This document shows positions 58,530-64,000 of a stretch of DNA of 64,000 bases, piece by piece. The stretch is from Alnus glutinosa (Eukaryota > Streptophyta > Magnoliopsida > Fagales > Betulaceae), in NCBI RefSeq assembly GCF_958979055.1, contig NC_084886.1:10030654-10094653 (forward strand), given 5' to 3'. The notes below the pieces were generated by a model, which saw only the letters and a program-made list of their open reading frames with translations, was not told the origin of the DNA and made no database searches. The position numbers and the translations under genes are program-made. How positions within the stretch are numbered: the stretch's first letter is position 1; each line of letters opens with the position of its first letter.

Positions 58530-60472
58530 GCTCAAAAGAGAGCCTAAAATGCAAAGCGAATGTTACAAGCAATTAGTATCAAAAAATCGTCCACACATAT
58601 GTAGTTATAGGCGGATTCCGCAAAGTGTATACAGGTATGCGGTTGCTAAAATTTATTATCGGCAAAATGTAAATGTGGATGTGGACAAGGATGTCAATAC
58701 TTGTCCAAACAAATTCTATACCTAGTTTTAATTTAATTTTCCAAATATGTTATGAACAAAAAAAAAAAAAGCTAGGTTGTATATCACTGTACTTCTGTTG
58801 TCCAACTCATCTTATGTTGATCTCTTTACTTGTATTTTTTTTTTTTTAAAAAAATAATAATAAAAACTCAAAGAAATTCACGTGTGATAAATTTGACAAC
58901 AGAAATACAGAGAATACACAACTTAATATTTCTCTAAAGAAAATAGTTGGTTTTAGCTTCAGAAAATATATTTGAATGAAGGACCAATGGATTGCCATTT
59001 ACCAAATTACCAACGAATCCAAACTAAATTAAGATTTTAGATAGCAAATAGGTTAATAAATTCATAACATAAAATATCTTTTTTGCGAGTGTTTTTTCTT
59101 TTTGTCGGTAATTATTTATTTACTATTTTTTTTGTTTTGTTTGAATCACCAGAAATTTAGGCCTTAAAAAGGGGCTGCAGTCGGGCATAGTCAGCCCCAC
59201 AAGGCCATGATGATCATTCATAAAGGTTATCCTCCGGCCCCACACTAACATACACATGTGATGGGTCCCCTTTTCAAGTGTCGGCAAACATTAACCTTAA
59301 CCCACGACACTAACAATCCGAATAAAAATAAATAAATAAATAAGAATGATAATAAGAATATAATAATGAAAAGAGGCAATCTTAAGGGAATCTTTACATA
59401 CTTTTCTTTTCTTTGCCCCAAGTAAAGAGGCAATAATAAGAATGGTAATAGACTTACTTGGCCCAAAGTCCAGACAAAGAACTAATTGCAGAACATGCCA
59501 AGGAAGGGATCTTACTTACAAGTAACCTTCGAAGAATTTCAGTTGACCAAAGCAATAATGATCGTACAATGTTGCTTGAACAACTTTCTATCAACACCAA
59601 CTAATGACTTAATACTTATCAATTAGGTAGAGCATGTGGAGGAATGAATTCTTTCATTTCTTTTTTCAAATTTTAAAGGATAATTTCACTGTTTATATTT
59701 TAAAGAATCGGCCTAAACTATAAATATTAAGCGATATTCATATTAACTTATGTAATGTTGTAGCTAATGCATTAAGTATTCTACTTAGGGAGTACGTGAC
59801 ACATTACTCTTAATAAGATTGGTGAATTAGGTGATGCTCTCTCAAGCTTAGATGACTCAAGTCTAATGAAGCATTACTTTCAAGTTTGAGTAAAGTGATA
59901 GTCATTCTTGAAGTTTTTCGAATGGGACAAGCGAAGCGGAAGGGGGGTAATGCTCCGAAAGCTTGTTTGAATTGCTCTTGCTTACTCCCCCAAGGATGAC
60001 TATTAAACGTAAACTACCTAAAACGTTTGATGTAAAATGAATATTAAGAGTAGCATTATTTTAATTTGCTTGAATTTTTCATTGCAGGCTTGTATGGCCA
60101 GACATAAAATGTGCAGTGTGCTCTGCTTTATCAAAAACCACTTACTAGAATGCTAGGAAATCTCAAACATAGATAAACTGATTCTTAATAATGTTCTATT
60201 TGCCTATTATTGTCAATATTTGCCTGTTACAATAATAAAAATTGAGAAAAGACGCCATCTATTTTGAAGAAGTTCCATTTTATTAGTATATATTTGCAGT
60301 AACACCTGCATAAAATCCCTATATACAGAATTGAAACTAAACAAGAAACAACAATTTAATAGAAGAATGGAAAAGTAAAGAAAATTCATAGGCAGAATTG
60401 AGTGATATAATCCTACATTATACTATTGCTTTGAAATTGTTCGGTTTTTTTTTTCCTCATATTCAAAGGATC
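57946..60472. other. Intergenic DNA, no gene seen
   Basis: AT-rich DNA with a TA microsatellite at 58480-58526. The 3' flank of the GT47 gene is at the right end. Short open frames show no family match, and no transposon end is convincing. Confidence 0.5.
58480..58526. repeat. TA microsatellite
   Basis: An uninterrupted TA run of about 23 units in non-coding DNA. Confidence 0.95.
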
Positions 60473-61984
60473 CTATTCAAATTTCTCCCACTCAGAAAAT
60501 GTGTACTTATAATCATCCCCTTCTGCAAAACCAACACCAGGATCGCCCCCCTCGCTAATTACCCTCCTAACTCCTTCTACTCTCTCAAGAACACCCTTCA
60601 CCGCTAAATCAAACGCATCCTCAAAAGCCTCTAATCTCGACCTGGGATCTGCGTAAATTATCCGCGGGATAAGCCCTATAACCTCTTCTCTCATGGCCAT
60701 TTCTCTATCCTTCGGAATCCCAAGCAATATCTTCTCCACGTTACCTTTCCAATCTTTCACATTCCTCACCGGTATATACACAGAATACTCGGTACCATTC
60801 GTTGGAAAATGCCATAAATATTGCGCATAAGCAGTACCCGGATGAAAGAAAACCGGAATACAACCAGCCAAAATGGAGTCGAAAATTGATCGCCTGGTGT
60901 AGGAATCCCCTGGAGGCTGCAGGCAATAAACAGAGCTCTGAAACACCCTCATAACATTAACCGGATCGTCACACTTGCTCCCTTCAGAGCTACAATCTAT
61001 ATATTTGCAAGCTCTTGAAGCTCTACACTGTTCAACAGCCACACCTCGAATAGAATCGGGAAGATCAGGACGAGGTGCGCCAGCAAAAGTAAACAAATAA
61101 CTCCGGTTTTGGGTTTTCACGTGGTTTTGCCACTCGAACACTTCACTGTCTTTTGAAGGATGGAAGTTTGTTGGGTACGGGATTGCAAAATCATTCTTCC
61201 AAGAGCTTGATTCAACAGACAACATTGTCATGTTCTTGGATTCACCCAGAAACCTAAACTTGCTACCCCAGTCGGATGCCTCGTCTGTTTGTCTTCTGAA
61301 ATCCCAAGAAATCCTCCCGGCGACCAAGAAATGGTCTCTGCCCGACATTTTCTTCCACTCGGGTTTTTCCGCCAGCCACTTGACAAGGTCCTGCCCGGAA
61401 GAGTCTCTCACCGATAGGTTAGAACTCCAAAGGAATTGACTGGCATCTAGACCGGCATAAAATGGCACAAAAATTGCCGAGGCTAGCGATGAATCACTGG
61501 TCAAGCACTGGTACTTCTTCATCTTGTTGTGGAAAATGACTTCCAACAAGAATTGGTTTGTGGAAAACCAACTCTTGTCTGACAAAACCCCTTGGGAATT
61601 TTCAATTTCAGCGCCGATACCCAAGTTCACCATGTACGGGCACATGTTGAAGTTAGTCCCTCTGGTAAGTGACTGACAATTCTTGAGGAAGTCATAGTTG
61701 AATCGGCTAGGCAGATCATGAACATATATGTATCTACCCAGGCAGTGATCTATATTGTTCTCTGTTCCTACGGCTGGGTCTTTGAAAGATTGATTGGTAG
61801 CAAAATTGGTCTCATTCTCCAAAATAACAAGTGTGTTTGGTCGATTCAATAAAAAAGTGCCTTCATTGTTGGCACCCATCAGAGTTGAATAATCAAAGGA
61901 AGATAATACGAGGCATAGAATAAAGAGGACGAAGATGACTAACCAGAGTTGATGAGAGCATTTTCCGGTGATTGGTTTCTCCAT
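60473..61984 (-). CDS. GT47 exostosin-family glycosyltransferase, MUR3/xyloglucan galactosyltransferase-like
   Basis: This intronless gene encodes 503 residues. A short cytosolic N-terminus is followed by one membrane segment (about residues 13-30, WLVIFVLFILCLVLSS), the type II topology of Golgi glycosyltransferases. A variable stem follows, then the exostosin (GT47) domain from RYIYVHDLPSRFN (about 84) to about 460. The donor-binding block LQPPGDSYTRRSIFDSILAGCIPVFF is split by no gap and fully conserved. Group A members such as MUR3 and XLT2 add galactose to xyloglucan side chains. The exact acceptor here cannot be read from sequence, and a pectin or other hemicellulose acceptor remains possible. 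The first ATG is used; its upstream flank has a CT-rich leader. Confidence 0.92.
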   Translation of the reverse strand: MEKPITGKCSHQLWLVIFVLFILCLVLSSFDYSTLMGANNEGTFLLNRPNTLVILENETNFATNQSFKDPAVGTENNIDHCLGRYIYVHDLPSRFNYDFLKNCQSLTRGTNFNMCPYMVNLGIGAEIENSQGVLSDKSWFSTNQFLLEVIFHNKMKKYQCLTSDSSLASAIFVPFYAGLDASQFLWSSNLSVRDSSGQDLVKWLAEKPEWKKMSGRDHFLVAGRISWDFRRQTDEASDWGSKFRFLGESKNMTMLSVESSSWKNDFAIPYPTNFHPSKDSEVFEWQNHVKTQNRSYLFTFAGAPRPDLPDSIRGVAVEQCRASRACKYIDCSSEGSKCDDPVNVMRVFQSSVYCLQPPGDSYTRRSIFDSILAGCIPVFFHPGTAYAQYLWHFPTNGTEYSVYIPVRNVKDWKGNVEKILLGIPKDREMAMREEVIGLIPRIIYADPRSRLEAFEDAFDLAVKGVLERVEGVRRVISEGGDPGVGFAEGDDYKYTFSEWEKFE

Positions 61985-63335
61985 ATGCTCTTCAAAAGGG
62001 ATTCCCAGAACAATCGACTCCTATCAATTCAATCCCATTGCCAAGAAGGTTCTGACAACCGAGAAGTGCATAGAGCAACAGAAAGAAGAAAGCTACTGAG
62101 CTGGATATGCATTTATGATTTTGTTAATTAAGACTCGAGCCTAATTGTGTAGAGTACACAACTACAAAATCAACTTTTGGGTTGTAACGATCCAGAGAGC
62201 TCGAATCGAAGTGGTGTCCGTTGGATGATGGGGACTTTGTTTGGATTCGTGTAAGGTAGGGAGCAAACTTCCGTTACTTTATCGTCGGAAACTTCACCTT
62301 TTTCTCTCTCTCTCTCCCCCTGTAATTTTCTACTTTTATTTTTGATTGTGGAAAGATAACAAGCAGAACTACATGCAACTCTCCTGCCTCTCTCTGGGTT
62401 GTCTTACTATTTATTCCCGGTAAATCTCATATGGGTTCTTTGATAATTACTGCTGAAATTATTAGTAATTTAGAAAGCTAATTATTAACAATTTGAACAT
62501 CCAAATCCAAACTGTTCTGTTCTTATTCAACGTAGAGTCGGAATATGCGGTGAAGGTTTCCAAAACCCCCGTAAGTTGTGGCACAAATACGGCTGCTGTT
62601 AATTATATCAGTCATGGGTTGCGACCATAATAGCAGTTTTCAGCTTTCAGAAAACAGTGTAAATTTGTCGGTGGACACGTCACACGTAAGACTAAGCGCT
62701 TCCGTAACGAATGGTTAAGCTCAAATCACGGGGAATGCTACTTCAGATAAAATAAAAATAAAAAATCACGGGGAATGCACCACAGTAAATAGTAAATACA
62801 AGTTAATTAAAATAGCATCGGGAGAAGTGAAAAAGTTTTCATTTGGGTACAACCCTACCGAGCCCACTAACCCAGATAGGTCCAAGGAAGGCCCAGCGGC
62901 CCCAAAACACGGTGAGCCCAGAAGGAGTGTCACAGCAAATCACTGTCTGCCACGTCACTTCAATTATTTTTCATATTCTTGACAGCTCGCGACCAAACTA
63001 TTCCTAATAATAGCAAGTGACATTTAATTTGATACTACTATACTATCTTAGCTCGATCAATCAAGGAACTATCGAGATATTGTGTAATCAATAATGATCG
63101 AGTTTCGAGCATCGACCGAAGGATTTGCCGAGCTTCTTTGTGTGCCCCTCAGTCAATTGAGCATCAATCGGGGTTCAATTAAAGGCTTTTCAAGTTGCTT
63201 TTGTGATGCACTCAGTCAATTGAGAACCTCAATCAATCGATTGAGATTGTTCGATGCTCGGTAGTGTTTCCTTCAACCCAAAAACAACCCCTCAAAATCT
63301 GTACTCTTTTCTTCTTGTTTTTATTTTTTTTATTA
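61985..63335. other. Promoter side of the GT47 gene and repeat DNA
   Basis: The 5' UTR/promoter includes a CT-rich run near 62303-62320. Between 63050 and 63260 the palindromic motif tcaatcgattga and relatives (cagtcaattgag) recur, as in some copia LTRs, but no full LTR can be drawn. No gene was recognised. Confidence 0.45.
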
Positions 63336-64000
63336 AATACATTTGACCCCTTATGGTTTAAAGATTTTAGTTTTCACCCCATGTGGTTCATTTCGTATTG
63401 TAAATAGTACCCTCATTTATAGATAGAGATAGAAATGGTATCTCCGTCCAACTTCCATCCAAAAATTGACGAAAGTTCACTTCAACACTTCTAAGAAGCT
63501 GACACGTGTCCTATACCTAAATAAAAATTAAAAACTAAAAATAATAAAAACTTTTTAAAATTAAAAGCTTTAATTTTAATTTTAATTTATTTTTTTTTAA
63601 AAAAGCTTTTTGAAAAAAAAAAAAAAAAGGAGGTATGGCTCAAGACCAGTTTGGGGGTGGCTGAACCACCCCTATAAGGCCAAAAAGAAAAAGAAAACGT
63701 TTAAGGTTTGACCATTGGGGTGGCCGAACCCCTTGAGGGTGGGTTTGGCCATACCCATACCGGCCATGGGGTGGCCTAGCCACTCATCCTCTTTTTTTTT
63801 TTTTTTTCTTTTTTTTTTATTATTTTTTAAGTTTTTTATTATTTTAAGTTTTTAATTTTTAATTAGGCATATAACACATGTCAGCTTCTTAAAAGTGTTA
63901 ACGTGGGCTTTCTTCAATTTTTAGACGAAAGTTGAACGGAAGTACCATCTTCGCCTTTAGCTATAAACGAGTAGACAAAAAACATATTTAACTTTTTTTT
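63336..64000. mobile_element. MULE-like inverted-repeat element with GC-rich core, cut by the window end
   Basis: The left arm (ggtatctccgtccaacttcc, ttgacgaaagttcac, gaagctgacacgtgt; 63346-63515) pairs with the right arm from 63868 on (acacatgtcagcttc, gacgaaagttgaacggaagt). Between them lies ggggtggc/gccacccc palindromic DNA (63640-63785) flanked by poly(A) and poly(T), the same plan as the inner element at 9669-10756. The right end lies beyond the window. No transposase was seen. Confidence 0.65.

Overview
This is nuclear DNA from a flowering plant, almost certainly a eudicot. The evidence is an AT-rich background, spliced genes with GT-AG introns, a TIR-NBS-LRR resistance gene (a class missing from grasses), RALF and defensin-like peptide genes, a MUR3-like GT47 cell-wall enzyme, and many LTR retrotransposons, MULE/hAT elements and MITEs. 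The species cannot be fixed from the sequence alone.

Layout. 1-8.5 kb: repeat-rich DNA with a two-exon defensin-like gene (minus strand, 4988-5814) between two copies of a 166-bp direct repeat, then a copia-type LTR. 8.85-10.95 kb: two nested Mutator-like non-autonomous elements, each with an exact 9-bp target duplication; the inner one carries a GC-rich palindromic array. 11.68-23.98 kb: a complete but broken Ty3-gypsy element of the Tat type (dual RNase H). It has an 84-bp tandem array after integrase and a long spliced gene on the opposite strand, and it interrupts an older inverted-repeat element. 24.5-30.5 kb: an intact 7-exon selenium-binding protein gene. 31.0-32.3 kb: a RALF pseudogene and an intact RALF gene. 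33.8-38.1 kb: an intact 9-exon METTL18/HPM1-type histidine protein methyltransferase (minus strand). 40.9-49.0 kb: a TIR-only pseudogene split by a MITE, then an intact 5-exon TNL gene of about 1087 residues. 49.8-52.8 kb: two copia LTRs of one family in opposite orientation with a decayed gag. 53.2-57.8 kb: a second, truncated copy of the methyltransferase segment. 60.5-62.0 kb: an intronless GT47 glycosyltransferase (minus strand). 63.3 kb to the end: the start of another inverted-repeat element with GC-rich palindromes.

The host genes do not form an operon or pathway. Several concern defence and cell-wall signalling (defensin-like, RALF, TNL, GT47), but each looks like an independent gene. 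The main story is local duplication (RALF, TIR exon, methyltransferase segment, possibly the defensin unit) followed by decay of one copy and repeated transposon insertion. Paralogous empty sites let some insertions be ordered in time. I found no convincing wholly new system. The least ordinary items are the spliced antisense gene inside the Tat element, the nested GC-palindrome MULEs, and a defensin-like gene whose 3' splice site abuts a TA microsatellite.
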